A stretch of DNA of 64,000 nt from Rugalucina vietnamica (lineage: Eukaryota; Mollusca; Bivalvia; Lucinida; Lucinidae), in the NCBI GenBank assembly GCA_964017185.1, contig OZ024874.1, forward strand, positions 15,433,957 through 15,497,956, in the 5' to 3' direction. This document shows positions 21,330 to 33,594 of this stretch, piece after piece. Each line of letters begins with the position of its first letter. Position 1 is the stretch's first letter. A program made the translations under genes and the position numbers. The notes below the pieces were generated by a model that ran no database searches, was not told the origin of the DNA, and saw nothing but the letters and a program-made list of their open reading frames with translations.

Positions 21330-21905
21330 CAAAACAAGAGGCCACACAACAAAACAAGAGGTCCATGGGCCACGAAGCTCACCTGAGTGTACAGCTAATG
21401 TAAAATTTATGGACAAAAGACAATCAAATAAAATGATTTGGATAAAATGCCACATGCAGTGTAACAAAGTGCAGCATCGAGTTCTACTTTTTACACATTT
21501 CTGTAAAAACAAAATTCAAATATCTCTAATGCGATACTAGCATGGACAGCTTATTTCCACTTTTCCCATTGATTTCAGTCTGTTTTTTTTTTAATATTTG
21601 GTCAAAAATATACCCTTTATCACGCACAAGCAACAAATGAAAATAAGCAATTAGGACAAAAGTGTGACACATACAGGTCTGGACTACTCAGTACTCAATA
21701 AACATTTCTGCCAGAAACAAAATTCAAATATCTTCAAGGAAACAGCAAAAATTGTCAATTTTCAGTTTTTCTCATTATAAGTGTGTGGGATGAATATGTT
21801 GTCATAGCAACCAGTTTTTATCCAATCAGAACAAAAAACATGATTACACTGAAGTTGGCTAATTTGGCGCACCTTAGCAATATGCCCATTTTTGTGTCAA
21901 CACAA
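21330..21905 (+). repeat. Dispersed mollusc-type repeat with internal copies
   Basis: It begins with CAAAACAAGAGGTCCATGGG, then CCACGAAGCTCACCTGAGT, a block I recall as common in bivalve DNA. Internal words CAAAATTCAAATATCT recur at 21508 and 21717, suggesting two diverged repeat units. There is no coding sequence. The copy-2 counterpart is 35206-35781. Confidence 0.45.
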
Positions 21906-21944
21906 GTCAGTGATGCAAGGCAAACAAAACATGAAAATGATTTG

Positions 21945-22050
21945 TTTGTTTGAATTGATGCTCAACATCCAAGTCAACAGTAATGGTCATGTCGGGACGT
22001 TGCTTTCATTTTATGGGACTTTTACCCAACATTAGGATGTGGCGATCAAA
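21945..22050 (+). repeat. Dispersed module GTCAACAG...GGTCATGTCGGGACG
   Basis: TTGTTTGAATTGATGCTCAA, then CCAAGTCAACAGTAATGGTC and ATGTCGGGACGTTGC match the inverted sequence at 58725-58830. A shorter form occurs at 5345-5410, 3505-3560 and 1278-1320. It may be the conserved central part of a SINE. Confidence 0.45.
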
Positions 22051-22133
22051 ATGTGCTTCATAAATTTAACCACCCAAGCAAACCGATAAGGCTCATATGT
22101 ATGGATGGTTTGACTAAACCACTTTCCTTAATA

Positions 22134-23104
22134 CTGCGTTTACACTATGTTCCTGGCGGCCCCGGCAGCCCTGTTTCCTCGAAACATAGTGTGCCGTGGA
22201 ATTTTGGTCATATATTTTTCTGTTTTCAAGATCTATTACGTCTTGTTAAGCTTTCTTATGTTGTATTACGATATCCGTAACATACTGTGGTAGTGATAAG
22301 CCAGTGTGTCACGGAGGTGCTAAGGTGCATTAGCCTTACGGTTATCCATGATCTATCACGATAATTAGCACATTCTATTACAGCCTGTTACGGTCAGCAA
22401 GGGACAAACCGTAGACACCTGGCATTTTAAAGCGTTTTGTGTGCCTTTTATTTAGGTATAAGCCCTTTGAAATAATAACAACCACGCTCCTCAACTTCAG
22501 ACTGCAGAGTTGATTAAGAAAGTTCGGGATTTTATTTCTTCTTCAATGGCATAGTGCATCGTATGGTCTCTATTGTTCACTATAGTGATTGCTCCAATAT
22601 GAAGGAATTTTAAACTTCACGCGCTGTGATAACCGTAACAAAATGTGATATACGTAGTGGAACGGGGTCAACACCGTCAAGGACCATAACGCACAATAAC
22701 TTAACGCAACAAAACGTGTTGAGTATTCCGTAGGAAATGGGATGATACGTAAGATGACCATGATCAAACGCAGCTGAACGTGAAAGATCCTTAACTTGCC
22801 GGGCTATTCATTAGATTCTCCATTGCACTACGGACCGCCTCCAAGTTTCACTGCGTACTGTCTCGTACTGTCACGGTGTGTTACGTTCAGCCGGTTTCAT
22901 CACGACCCATTACATTAATTCTCATTTCCGCCGTGACTGCCTTGGCAGATTTTTAAACTGTCAAAAAATTTGCCACGGTGTCCATCGTTATCACCGCCTG
23001 CTACGTTTGCCTATCCCAGACGATCCCCTGCGTTGCCTCATGTTTATCCCGTTTTGAACATGGTTGTCTGAAACGTGACCGCCGGGAACGTAAAGTAAAT
23101 GCAG
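22134..23104. mobile_element. TIR element of degenerate TATCACG/TACGG words, TA target (copy 1)
   Basis: TA-CTGCGTTTACACTATGTTCC at the left and the inverted GGGAACGTAAAGTAAATGCAG-TA at the right define a 971-bp element. The interior is made of short near-repeats (CTGTTACGGT, GTCACGGTGTGTTACG, TCTATCACGATAA) with no gene. The architecture resembles 415-1174 and 61091-63654, but the sequence differs. Confidence 0.65.
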
Positions 23105-23106
23105 TA

Positions 23107-24430
23107 CATGTATAAGCAGGCTTAGACTTGAGCAGTTAACCAGTATTATAAATCAGATAGTCGGTCAATACTTTAGAAGCTTTGCCTGGAGACACAAGCA
23201 GCCATACATGTGATATTTTCTTTCAACACGGTCGGGAGATTTTCAGTTTGAAATCGTATTATTTGCTCTCATATCGGGAGGTTTATTTTCTTGTGGTGAT
23301 GACCGATATTACATTGTCAAATTTTACTGAGGCTGATCAAGTTTATTCCCTTTTTTTGTAGATGCTTTTGAAGCCGAAGAATGAAGAATAAAAATGAATA
23401 GCTTGTAAATTCATACCATATTATCATAACAAATTAATAACAAATTAAAAATTGTACATACAAACATCCGAATACTGAAGCGCTTAAATCCAATGTCAGT
23501 ACTACAATGGGATTTTCTTTGGACTCACTGCGGTACACACTCCTTGATAGTTTTTGGTCATTCTGTTGTTGATTACAATCATTTTAGTACATGGTCTATT
23601 TTCATTACACTTGAACGCACATGCTGATGAGCAATTAAATAGCTGACACCAGACTTGTTAAACCAATTAATCAGATTTAATCCCTCTTGTAAAAACATCA
23701 AGTATTGATAATCCAATTATTCACACGTTATGACACAGTATCCAAAAATAGCCACAGGTAATATACACATAATCTAGACTGGGTCAAGATGTCACGCAGC
23801 GTCTTCATTTCAACTACCATATTTACCATCCTATAAATTAAAAATTGGACTGTTGGATAAAAAAAACAACAGCAAACAGTTCAATTAGGGGACTTCGGCA
23901 GATCGGGAGACCATCGGGAGTGGGCCCTTGAAATCCCTAAAATACGCCGAGATCGGGAGATATCACATGTATGCAAGCAGCCCATCTATTTCTCCTAGAC
24001 CCCAATGGGCAGGGGCCCAACATGAAAATGAAGTATAAAACTCACCTTTTCAACTCTTAAGGTCAAATTGCACTATTTTATTTTGTCATTCTGGCTGGGT
24101 TTTCTCAAATTTGATGTTTACACAACACGTACAAAGTAGTTAACATTTTAATAATCTGACATTTACTTGCAATTTTTTCAAGGTGTCTTTTTATAATGAT
24201 CAATACATATATGAAATATACACAATTTTTAAAGCTCCTTTTAACTACTATAGCTAAATTGAGCTCTGTAGCTAAATTTTGATCTGTTCTGAGCCTGATA
24301 CATGTAGTTGTGACTTAAACTCAGTTTGGACCATGACCTAATGCATTTTGTGATACTAACAATCCAACAGAGAAGCATAAATTGACATAAAATTTGCTTT
24401 AGAACAATATCCCGGTGACACTCAGATCAA
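23107..24430. other. Non-coding stretch in duplicated unit
   Basis: AT-rich DNA with no recognised gene. One short GGGAG-rich patch at 23895-23960 (GATCGGGAG repeated three times) is the only notable composition. The copy-2 counterpart is 36983-38306. Confidence 0.35.
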
Positions 24431-24436
24431 CGAAAA

Positions 24437-24536
24437 AGCGGCTCCAGTGGTCGAGCGGTTAACAGCTTCATTTCTTAATCACTAAATCATCTCACCGCTG
24501 TGTCTGGTGTGGGTTCGAGCCCCACATTGGCCACGT
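24437..24536 (+). repeat. tRNA-like sequence, probably a SINE head (copy 1)
   Basis: AGTGGTCGAGCGGTTAACAG resembles an A box and GGGTTCGAGCCCC is a perfect B-box/T-arm. Between them the spacing is too long for a standard tRNA unless a long variable arm is assumed. No clean anticodon arm is visible, so a tRNA-derived SINE head or tRNA pseudogene is preferred. Confidence 0.45.
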
Positions 24537-24539
24537 GAG

Positions 24540-25925
24540 ACAAGGCAAGTTCTGCTTGCACTAACAACTTTCTATGCTCCTTTTGCTCTTGCATAATTAG
24601 CAGCCATATTTGTTTTGGTAATTTAAATATTTTCTTTTTTAAAATACTTTTTGATTCCTTGCGATGATAATTGAAGAAGAACTAAAATAGTGCATTTATA
24701 AATATAAATTAATAAAAAATATGATTTTGAAGCGTCAAAGAATACCTATAAATAGGAAATTCAGTACCACTTCCTGTGTTTACATGATTTTGGACACTGA
24801 AATATAGCCTTCAAATGAATTTTCCTGAGCCAGGTCAGACTTTTCCTGGAAAGAATGATGTCTATATTTTCACAATATATCAAAATTATTTTGAGTCACA
24901 CGTTTGCTGCGAGAGTCATGGCATGTTTTTGGACCCTACTTTTTGTTTACATAGATGACCATATATTTGGAAAGTAAATAAATATTTTTTTTAATTTTGA
25001 ATCAATTTTTCTTTCAGTTTCACATTTGCAGACAGGAAATACTTAAAAAATATCTTAACAACAGAAAGAAAATAAAATTTGATTGTTTAATGACAAAATT
25101 TTGTGAATTTCTAACTGTCAGATTTGAATTTGCTTATAAATATTCATGCAATAACCCCTCCTTATTTATCTGAGCATGCTCAGTGATGCTGATTTATTGG
25201 AAAATACAGATCTAAAAATAGATTTTGGTGGGATTCCAGCTTTTCACAGGAGCAAAGACAAAGAAGGAAAAAGTTGTTAGTGGCTTGCGGGTGTGCCAGG
25301 TGGTTTTTCTTGGGGTTCTCCCATTTTCGCCCACCTACTGATTGGCCCTTCTCATAGGAGTTGAAATAATCTTGAAAGGGATGTAAAACTGAATTAAAAA
25401 AAAAAAAAAAAAAAGAACAACGAAAATGGTTTATAATTTTAATAATATCAAGAGATCAAAAGAAAAAAGAAAAGAAAATACTGAAGGCAAGGTTTTGAGC
25501 CGATTTTAATAAAGATATTGTTAAAGATATTGTTGTTTATTGAGAACTATATTTACTATTATTATTTTTTTTACAACTAAGAAAAACAAACCTAAACGGC
25601 TAAACATCCACAGAGCTCCACTTTGTCATAAATGTCAAACCACGAAAACTGATGACAATTGGCTTATCAACAGTTCTCTACATTAGAAAGCAACAATAAT
25701 AAAACAACTTGTTGCTCAAAAGATTACACAAGCCCTATATATAAACTTTAAACTACCTACAGTGGTGTCAAATTTCATCTCCTGAGAATTTTCTTATCTT
25801 TTCATCTCAAAACATTTTGGTTGGAGCATCATCCATTGCGCTTGCGCACAAGAATTTTTCACCTGGGACATTTCGATCCAATTTTTTCATACCGGAGAGA
25901 AACCTATTCATCACAAAACGCGAAA
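24540..25925. other. AT-rich non-coding stretch with an A18 tract
   Basis: No gene was recognised. It contains TTTATAAATATAAATTAATA-type sequence and a run of about 18 A near 25395. Present again in copy 2 at 38416-39801. Confidence 0.35.
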
Positions 25926-25932
25926 GTATGTC

Positions 25933-26065
25933 GGATGTCGGTAGGTTGGTTGGTAGGTAGGTAGGTAGGTGGGTGGGTGGAGGTAGGCAGGTTGGTAGGC
26001 GGGTAGGCAGGTGAGTGAGTGGCTGGATAAGAGATGGGTCGTGGGCGCGCAGGCGGGCGAGCAGG
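25933..26065. repeat. GGTAGGTn simple repeat
   Basis: A run of GGTA/GGTT/GGTG tetramers, G-rich on the plus strand. The complementary strand encodes a threonine/proline/leucine-rich frame that is a by-product. Copy 2 has it at 39809-39941. Confidence 0.85.
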
Positions 26066-26451
26066 TCGGTTAGACAGTAGGTAATATCTTGGATTTCAAC
26101 GAAGTTCGACTGTGTATTAGCTGCCACTGAGCCTCTAAACTTATCCTAATGGGTGGAAAATTGGAAAATGTTGCATCCATATTCTCCCTTCCTTTTTTTT
26201 TTTTTTTTTTTAATTAGGACCCTATATCATTAGCAGGTAACAATTAAAAGCATGTATGCTTAAATACTGAAATCCGACCCTTTTAAAGCTGATATATGCA
26301 TCCAGATCATGTACAATAATCTGCTAGATTACGCGCACAGTCATGCATGTACACTGTTCAACTGGATGATTGAGACCGCGGTGACTGAATATGAGCACTT
26401 TTAGAAAATCGTATGGATCTCATGACAGCGATTGGTTTTTGACCTCACTCA

Positions 26452-26452
26452 C

Positions 26453-26495
<43 letters not shown>
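26452..26495. repeat. (CT)n microsatellite
   Basis: A CT dinucleotide run. Its copy-2 counterpart at about 40328-40378 is longer, one of the few differences between the two duplicates. Confidence 0.95.
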
Positions 26496-26497
<2 letters not shown>

Positions 26498-26748
26498 ACA
26501 GATGCAACTGAATTTTTGTAGTGTCATGCATACATACATATTTATGAAATCATGAAAAATGGAAGTGAGAATTATATAATTGCAATTGCATTTTTCCTAC
26601 AAACCGGAAGACCTGAATGCAATTCGCACCTGTTTTCGTCTTCAACAGAATTCATGATGATCTTCCCACCTCGCAATTTGTTTGTTTTTACCTTTGTGAT
26701 AGGTAGACAACAATTGAGCATACTAAAATATATCATATCAAACATCAT

Positions 26749-26954
26749 CACCGGCATGAGAAAACTTTTTCGCATGGCGCGAAAACAAAATGCGAAGCCG
26801 ACCAGCGCCTTTGCTTTCGCACTTTCGAAAGTGCAATCCGGCACCTCTCTAAATCCCAATTTTCAAATCCCTAGCCATCTTCTCTATTCTTTGTTTTCGT
26901 CGGTCTGTGACCTTCTCGAAAACCACAATGGATGGTCTCCTCGTGAGGCGGCTT
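26749..26954 (+). repeat. Palindromic element P, old divergent copy (copy 1)
   Basis: It keeps GGCGCGAAAACAAAATGCGA, GACCAGCGCCTTTGCTTTCG and the terminal CTCCTCGTGAGGCGGCTTAT, but the hairpin is heavily mutated. A reading frame of 141 codons overlaps it by chance. Confidence 0.65.
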
Positions 26955-27433
26955 ATATCATAGTTACATCTTGTTGATTTCGGGTTGCCGTGGTTACCGA
27001 ATTGTAGGTAAAATTCTGAAAGCGTAAAGCTGAACAGGTAATTTGCACAGGTAGATCTACCAATTCCAATATATTCCATTTCGAATTCCGACTTTCGACT
27101 CTCTCTCTCACTCTAGTTAGTTGGTCGTTCCATTCAGATTGTGCATATCTATATTCCCTAGGGATAAACTCGGGATTTATGCAGACCCACTGGAGGGATG
27201 TGAAACCCGACCCCACAGGATGCGATATTTGACCGGGGAGGAACTGAGGTGAGTAGATGGAGATTACCAGTGTTATAGATGAATGCAGCAAAATAACGTT
27301 CTAATTCTGATTATTATACATGTAGCTATTCATATCTTCTTTGCAAGCCGAGCCCTCGAGCCACTCGCAAAATATATAAGTAACAACTTCAACTACATGC
27401 ATGTTCCTGAGTTCTCTTGAATGCTGGACTTAC

Positions 27434-27709
27434 ATTATGAAAACTTGCCCATGCAATATACAGCGATTTTTTTCAGAAGCAAAAATTAAAAAATTCATTA
27501 TATAAATTTCGATTTTTTTAACATTTTCGCTCAATACATACATTGTGGGTACACGTTAGAATCGCCTCGGCGAAGCGGTTCTAACGAGTATCCACAACAT
27601 ATGTTTTGGATCAAAAATAAGAAAATTAGGTATACCCCTCCAAATCCCAGTTTTTCTATATAAAAGTGGGGTTCGAGAGGGTATACATTTCACAGACATG
27701 TTTTCCTGA
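27434..27709 (-). repeat. Element H, reverse orientation (copy 1)
   Basis: It contains the hairpin GTTAGAATCGCCTCGGCGAA...CGGTTCTAAC and the GGTATACCCCTCC/GAGGGTATAC pair, ending CAGACATGTTTTCC. See 1665-1935. Confidence 0.65.
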
Positions 27710-28662
27710 TTATTTCCAAGCACACAATGATTCTCCAAAAGCATTTTTTGATGCAAAGTTTGTATTTTACGATAAGTTTCATGTATATGAAATCATCATT
27801 ATATATAATACGAGTTCGTTTGACAAGAACAATGCTTATAGTATATTGACTTAAATGTAGCAGGAATTACCTAAATGTCAGTACATGTATTAAACATATG
27901 AAACAAACAATTTATGTCTTTTGAAGAACCCTTTTCTCTTTATGTTTTCGTACCTACACCAATTGTTATTCATTTGAAGCAGATATTTTATCATTAAATA
28001 CTTGATAATTGTGCAAAAAACTGGCAAAACTATTTCTTTATATCAGCTATTGACGTAAATTCTGAAATCGAAATAATCTGAAAGAACAGTATGAAATGGA
28101 ACGCAATAGTATTTGCATTCCTCATGATTTTAACGGAAACCCACCCATGAAAAACTATACAATACACGGATGTTTTAGTGAACTTCTAATTCTTGCTCAA
28201 ACGTACAGATGGCGGGAACATATTACTGGCGATTCTACTTACAATCTATGTTTTGGAGCAAGCATGAGAAAAGTGTAAAAATGTACACCTTAATTGGGTG
28301 TAATAAGCCCTAAGGTATCTACCTTTCACGGACATTTTTCCTGATGTGTTGCTGGTTCTTTCCGCTTCTGCAACACGTTTCACTAGTGACAAAGTCATCA
28401 GTGGCTGATTTAGATCTGGATGGTCGGGCTTCCCATCTCTTTCTCGGATTAGACTTTTAACCGATGTTGTATGGTACTTTTTAATAATAAATGCTGACAG
28501 CATGGGCAATTAGGTATATTTTGACGAGGCTGTGCACAGGCATTTGGCATTATGTGTGCCTCTGAACAATAAGAGAAGAACCCTGTAATCCTGAGCTACG
28601 TGTGTTTGTAGTAAGATCATGATGGGACTGGGGGCTATTAAAACCACGTTCATTCGAAGGGA

Positions 28663-28729
28663 TTGTACAGCCTGGTTTATGTCGGACCTGTTCGGAAACC
28701 ACATTGCTGGTTTTCTCATCAGGCGGCTC
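28663..28729 (+). repeat. P element remnant at a deletion breakpoint
   Basis: Only the last 67 bp of a P element survive (TTGTACAGCCTGGTTTATGT to GGCGGCTCAA). The full element is present at 44454-44687 in copy 2, so this copy was cut by the 2,073-bp deletion. Confidence 0.85.
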
Positions 28730-29465
28730 AAATTTTAACAACACTCAGGTGGCATGACTGAGAACAATGTGACACTCATTGAGTCTGATGTCCGGGCCAA
28801 TTTAAGAAGAAAGCAAAGCCTACAACCACATTTTGCTTTAGAATGCTCATTCAATTTTACCTCCATCTTTAGTTACACCACAAGTAAAAAAAAAAAAAAA
28901 AAAAAAAAAAGGAACAAAGCCATAGCCATTGTAGAAGAATAGTTTTCAATCCAACGTGTTGAAACTACGTTGTTTTACGACCTTGTTGGCAAGAGAAAGC
29001 ATTGTTAATAGCCTCAAAATAACAATCAAAGAGGGAATTTAATACTACTAATTGGGAAAGAATCATTAGGTAGAACAAGTTCATTTTCTGGTAATAGGTA
29101 ACAGATACGCAAGATTTATTAACTACAAAATTACAAATATATCTAGTCTCAAAATTCTCAAGGAGCTATCCCTAAGTTTTTTTTCAGGGGCTAAGACCCT
29201 ATACTTCAAATGTTTGTTAAATTGTCCGTGCCAAAAAAGACCTTATCGCACATTCGGGTGGAAAATGCGTCTCAAGAAAAGTGCAATACTTTTAAGGTAC
29301 TTTCATGGGCTCATTGCAGCAATAGAAATTAGTAGAAAGTATGTTTAAAAGCATGCTATACTGTCTTTTCTAGGGACATTTGGCGATAACATTTAAGATT
29401 ACCAACCCCCAATGACAAACTATGCCAGCAATGTAGTATACAAGCCATTTTGGATATATTTTCAG

Positions 29466-30092
29466 AAAGACCCTTGGTTGGTGGCTAGTTCTCTCCCTTT
29501 TCGCTGTGGTGGTGGGTATCACCTACCTCAGAACGCTAGACTCCTCTCCCTCGGGACAAATATCGCACCAGAATAACGCTTCATATGATTATGTAATTGG
29601 TAGGTAGAACTTTTTGATTACTTCACAACCTCGATATAACACGATTCGTTACATAACGAGTTTGCATATAACACGGTTTAGAGATACAAGTTAAATTCTC
29701 GATGAAACACGATCTGTCACACATAAGCGAAAATCATCTGCGAGTATTTCCAGTCTAACAAAGCAAAAGAAGCGAAATAGGTGCCATTTATATTTGAGAG
29801 AAAAAATTTTGATCAAATTGAATCATAATTATTACAACATACCGTTCCTAGCGTTAACACTAATGTCATTGTTCTGTTTGTAGTGGGTGGGGGTGCGGCG
29901 GGTTGTGTCCTAGCCGCCAGGCTGTCGGAGGACCCCCGAGTCACGGTGCTCCTACTAGAGGCAGGAGGTGAGGAACTCACCAACATCTGGAATAGCGTGC
30001 CCTTGTGGAACCCACTAGGACAGGGAAGCGACACGGAATGGGGATATTATTCAACACCGCAGAAACAAGCTTGTTTGGCATCTAATAATAAG
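29466..30092 (+). CDS. GMC oxidoreductase, two 5' exons, duplicated partial copy
   Basis: Exons at 29466-29599 and 29884-30092 are identical in sequence to those at 45434-45567 and 45852-46060. The first encodes a hydrophobic segment ([18 protein letters not shown]) and the start of the FAD fold (SYDYVI). The second completes the dinucleotide-binding motif [20 protein letters not shown] and LLLEAGGEE. No further GMC exons follow before the second duplicate begins at 30442. The second exon ends in phase 0, whereas the first exon of copy 2 needs a phase-2 partner and the second a phase-1 partner. Splicing from this copy into copy 2's exons A or B would therefore break the frame, though direct splicing to the exon at 46714 keeps it. 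Either a redundant alternative 5' end or a non-functional remnant. Confidence 0.85.
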
Positions 30093-31383
30093 GTATTACA
30101 CGTATTATAGATAGTACTCGTAGTTCTTAGCAGATTTTCAGAAAAGAGCGTGTTTTTTTTTCTCTCAAAAAACTCGTTGCGAACGTCAAGAAAGAAACAG
30201 ACATAAGTATTCATCACATGACCAGCTCTCTTCCATAAAGGTGGTCAACCAGCTATCCTTTGTTCTTATACACAACATATCGTTCGAAAAACTCGACATT
30301 TTAACAACATTCAGACTGATAAATATTGCAGAAAATTATTTTGCACTGCAAGCAATCAAAATGATTTGAAACATTGGATTCGTTTGATCATGAGATACTA
30401 TAATATGTGAGAATTTAAAGTTCTAAATATAGATTCAGGTAGAAATTCTAGCCGCTTGTCAAACTTTGACAATGTGACCATTATCTAATTGTGAATGACC
30501 ACAGCAGGAAAAATCATTAGATTATGGAATCAGTTGTACTTAGCGGGCGACTAGCAGCTAATAACGTAGTTTGCCGAAATTTTCGGACAAACGTTAAATA
30601 ATTACGATCGTTTATGTTAGAAAATTATTGACTGACAACCCACAGCAGAAAATAATTCAAAAAAAAATTGGCCGAAAACTTTGGAAAATATGACCTAACA
30701 TTGGAAATCGTGCCATGAAGAAAGTTTGTGATGGCGTATTTACCGTATATTCTACGTATCGGTATACGGTAAAAAGAGACAATAATCGATTAAGAATGAA
30801 AGAGATAAAAGCCAATCATTCTATTAAGCTATTAATTTACCGTAAGCAAACTGTCAGTTTATGATTAAAGAAGTTACTTCAAGCACTTGTGTTTGTCTCC
30901 TTATTAATCCATTATTATCATAATCCCTTGACTGATTTGTTTACCGTTGAACACGTGGTCCAAAATACCTCCAACAGTGTGTGTAATTGACGCTCGTTAG
31001 CGGGTAACGTGTTATTGAAACTATCGGCTTCTTTTGAAGTCTGTTTACAAAGCTTCTTTGCCGGGCTTGATGAGCCGATCCTACACAGGCATAGCGGCGT
31101 TTACAAAGAATTCTTTGGATGGAGAACCCAATCAACCAGTTTTGTTTGAATATGGTTAATTAAGGCGAGCTTTGAAACGAAACATTCCCAACATAATTAA
31201 CAGCCAATTAATGCATTTGTTTCTTAAATCTTTGCAAACATTGTTTGACCATACAACGTCGACAAGACATTTTCACGCTTTTTGATTTGTCAGTGCCCGA
31301 CACCCAATGATTTGTTTCCTATTTTTTTACCCTTACTACAAATACGCAACAAAAAAAAAATATTTGTACATTCATCTGTGAAT

Positions 31384-33238
31384 ATGGATAAATTCGTTGT
31401 GTGTTTCAAGAGTAGTGAAGAGGCACTGCCTCAGTCATGGAAAACAGCTCCGTTGCCACGATCCAAACCGAAGAGACCAGTGGGACGTCCGCGAAAGCGA
31501 CCATTAGATTCGGCCGAGGACAATTCTTCAAGTGCAAAACGTGTGTGCCCTAGTGATCCCCCCAGTGAGCCCAGTGTTAGCCCCAGTGAGCCCAGTGATT
31601 CGCTCGGTAACATGGATAATACAGTCAGCCCCAGTGCGCCCAGTGTTAACCCCAGAGTGCCCAGTGTTAGCCCCAGTGATTCTACCTGTAACATGGATAA
31701 TACAGTCAGCCCCAGTGAGCCCAGTGTTAGCCCCAGTGAGCCCAGTGTTAGCCCCAGTGAGCCCAGTGTTAGCCCCAGTGAACCCAGTGTTAGCCCCAGT
31801 GAACCCAGTGTTAGCCCCAGTGAACCCAGTGTTAGCCCCAGTGAGCCCAGTGTTAGCCCCAGTGAACCCAGTGATAGTACAGTGAACCCCAACACCCCTG
31901 GCCTTAGCAATATACCTGGGAACTACAAACATTTCACTTTGAAACAGAAGCTGAAGGTCCAAGAATTCGCGAAGTTACATGGAATTCGTACAGCGGCGAA
32001 GCACTTCAAGATTCCCAAGTCTACCGTTGACACATGGCCAAAAACAGATTTCTCCAGTGAAGTTCGTGACAAGAAGGGCGCGTTACCCAGATCCGGTAGA
32101 CCTCTGACATACCCACAGGAACTCGACATGAAAATCCTAGAATATGTTCTAGAAGAACGAGATCTTCAGAATGCCGTCAGTGTCGATGATATCTGTCGGT
32201 TTGCAGCGGATGTTATCAAACCTGTGTCACCCGGGGTTTGCTGCAAGCCGTCGATGGGCGGCCGCATTCATGAAACGCCATGACCTGTCTCTACGAGCGA
32301 AAACATCTCTAAGCCAACGTTTGCCCAACGACCTAGAGGAGAAGCCCGTCTCATTCCACGAGTTTGTCACGGCGAGACGAGAAGAAGATGAATTCGACGA
32401 CAACCTCATCATCAATATGGATGAGACACCTGTCTACTTCGACCTACAACCGAGTAAGACGATCAACAAACGCGGTGCTAAGAGTGTCTTTATTCGAATG
32501 ACGGGAAGTGAGAAACGACACTTCACGATGGTGCTAGCGGTGTCAGCCAGTGGCGACGTCCTTCCCCCCATGGTGATTTTCAAGGGGAAACGGGAACTCA
32601 ACATTCCAACTCCACCCGGCTGGATTGTAACTGTGCAGGACAAAGGGTGGATGGACGAACAACTTATGATTCGGTGGATAAGGGACATTTACCTGAAGTT
32701 CACAAAGAAGGAACGCTCACTACTAGTGTTGGACAGTTTTCGGGGACATTTGACAGAGAGTGTAAAGAAAGCGTGTAGAAAAGGCAACACGGTTATGGCA
32801 GTAATTCCTGGCGGGTGCACATCGAAGGTACAACCTCTAGACGTCTCGATCAACAAGCCGTTTAAAGCTGATCTACGAAAGTCGTGGGGGTCCTACATGC
32901 GAGTAGCATCGAGAGAGGCGCGAGAAAAAGGCGATCGGGTGAAGGCGGCTACCAAAGAGACAGTGTTAGGCTGGCTGGCCAGCGCAGTGAGGTCGATCGA
33001 GGAAAAACCAACCATGGTGATGTACAGCTTCCTAGTGTTTGGAATTAGTAACAAGTTGGACGGTAGCCAGAATGACCTTATTCGTCAGGACATACCCATT
33101 GAGCGTAAGGACGCTAGTGACAGTTCTGTGTCTCTGAGATCTGTGTTTGAAGACAGTGATGACGACGAGGAGTTCGAGGGTTTCGACGAGAGCGACATCC
33201 CTGCCATCGCTGCATCTCTTGATGGACTGGTAGAATGA
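31384..33238 (+). pseudogene. Pogo/Tigger-like DDE transposase with one frameshift (copy 2)
   Basis: Same gene as 17508-19362, shifted by 13,876 bases, with the same two overlapping frames (to 32283 and from 32171), the same frameshift near 32234 and the same minisatellite length. No difference from copy 1 was noticed, so the frameshift predates the tandem duplication. Confidence 0.9.
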
Positions 33239-33535
33239 ACTGTGAACTGTGTATTGTGGACATACATATTCTGAAGTGCTCATGGATAGTACGGTGAATT
33301 TGGTTAACTTGATACAATGATTACAAATTTTCTATATAGCAAGAGCATTTGTTCATTTATGCATTTTATACTCATGACTTGTCTGACTGGTCAGCCGTCA
33401 AAATGAAGTATCATACCCAGTGGTTCATTTTGCCGTCTGACTCCAGCACATTATCAAAAAGCCAAGCTGTTAGACACTTTTGGGTGAAAGCCATTATTTA
33501 CAGAATAACAAGTTTTTATGAAAAAAAAATGTATA

Positions 33536-33594
33536 ACAATGTATCCCTTAAAACAGCTGCAGTTTCTTACTTAGCGGGCGACTAGCAGCTAATA
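33536..33594 (+). repeat. 59-bp direct repeat, copy 2
   Basis: Counterpart of 19660-19718. The left partner in this duplicate is only the MITE end plus TTAGCGGGCGACTAGCAGC near 30540, because the duplication began inside the MITE. Confidence 0.7.

Larger units (their letters stand above)
16566..30441 (+). repeat. Tandem segmental duplication, copy 1 (13.9 kb)
   Basis: This segment repeats almost base for base at 30442-46414. Left edge TTTGAAATTCTAG, junction GTAGAAATTCTAG and right edge GTAGAAATAGATC share GAAAT, a 5-bp microhomology. Visible differences are few: CT and A run lengths, CATGAGAAAA versus CATGAAAAAA near 26760, TTCTATATA versus TTCCGTATATA near 27655, TTAGTAGAAA versus TTATTAGAAA near 29333, and a 2,073-bp gap at 28662. 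It carries a pogo-like transposase gene, several MITEs and two GMC exons. Confidence 0.97.

Noticed and set aside
24437-24536. Functional tRNA gene
   Set aside because: A- and B-box-like sequences exist, but the acceptor stem does not close and no clean anticodon loop is found. A SINE head or pseudogene fits better.
25807-26127. 106-codon Thr/Pro/Leu-rich minus-strand frame
   Set aside because: It translates the GGTA/GGTG simple repeat and has no other support.
26552-26977. 141-codon plus-strand frame (and its copy at 40435)
   Set aside because: It overlaps a decayed P element, has no domain-like pattern, and no splice context supports it.
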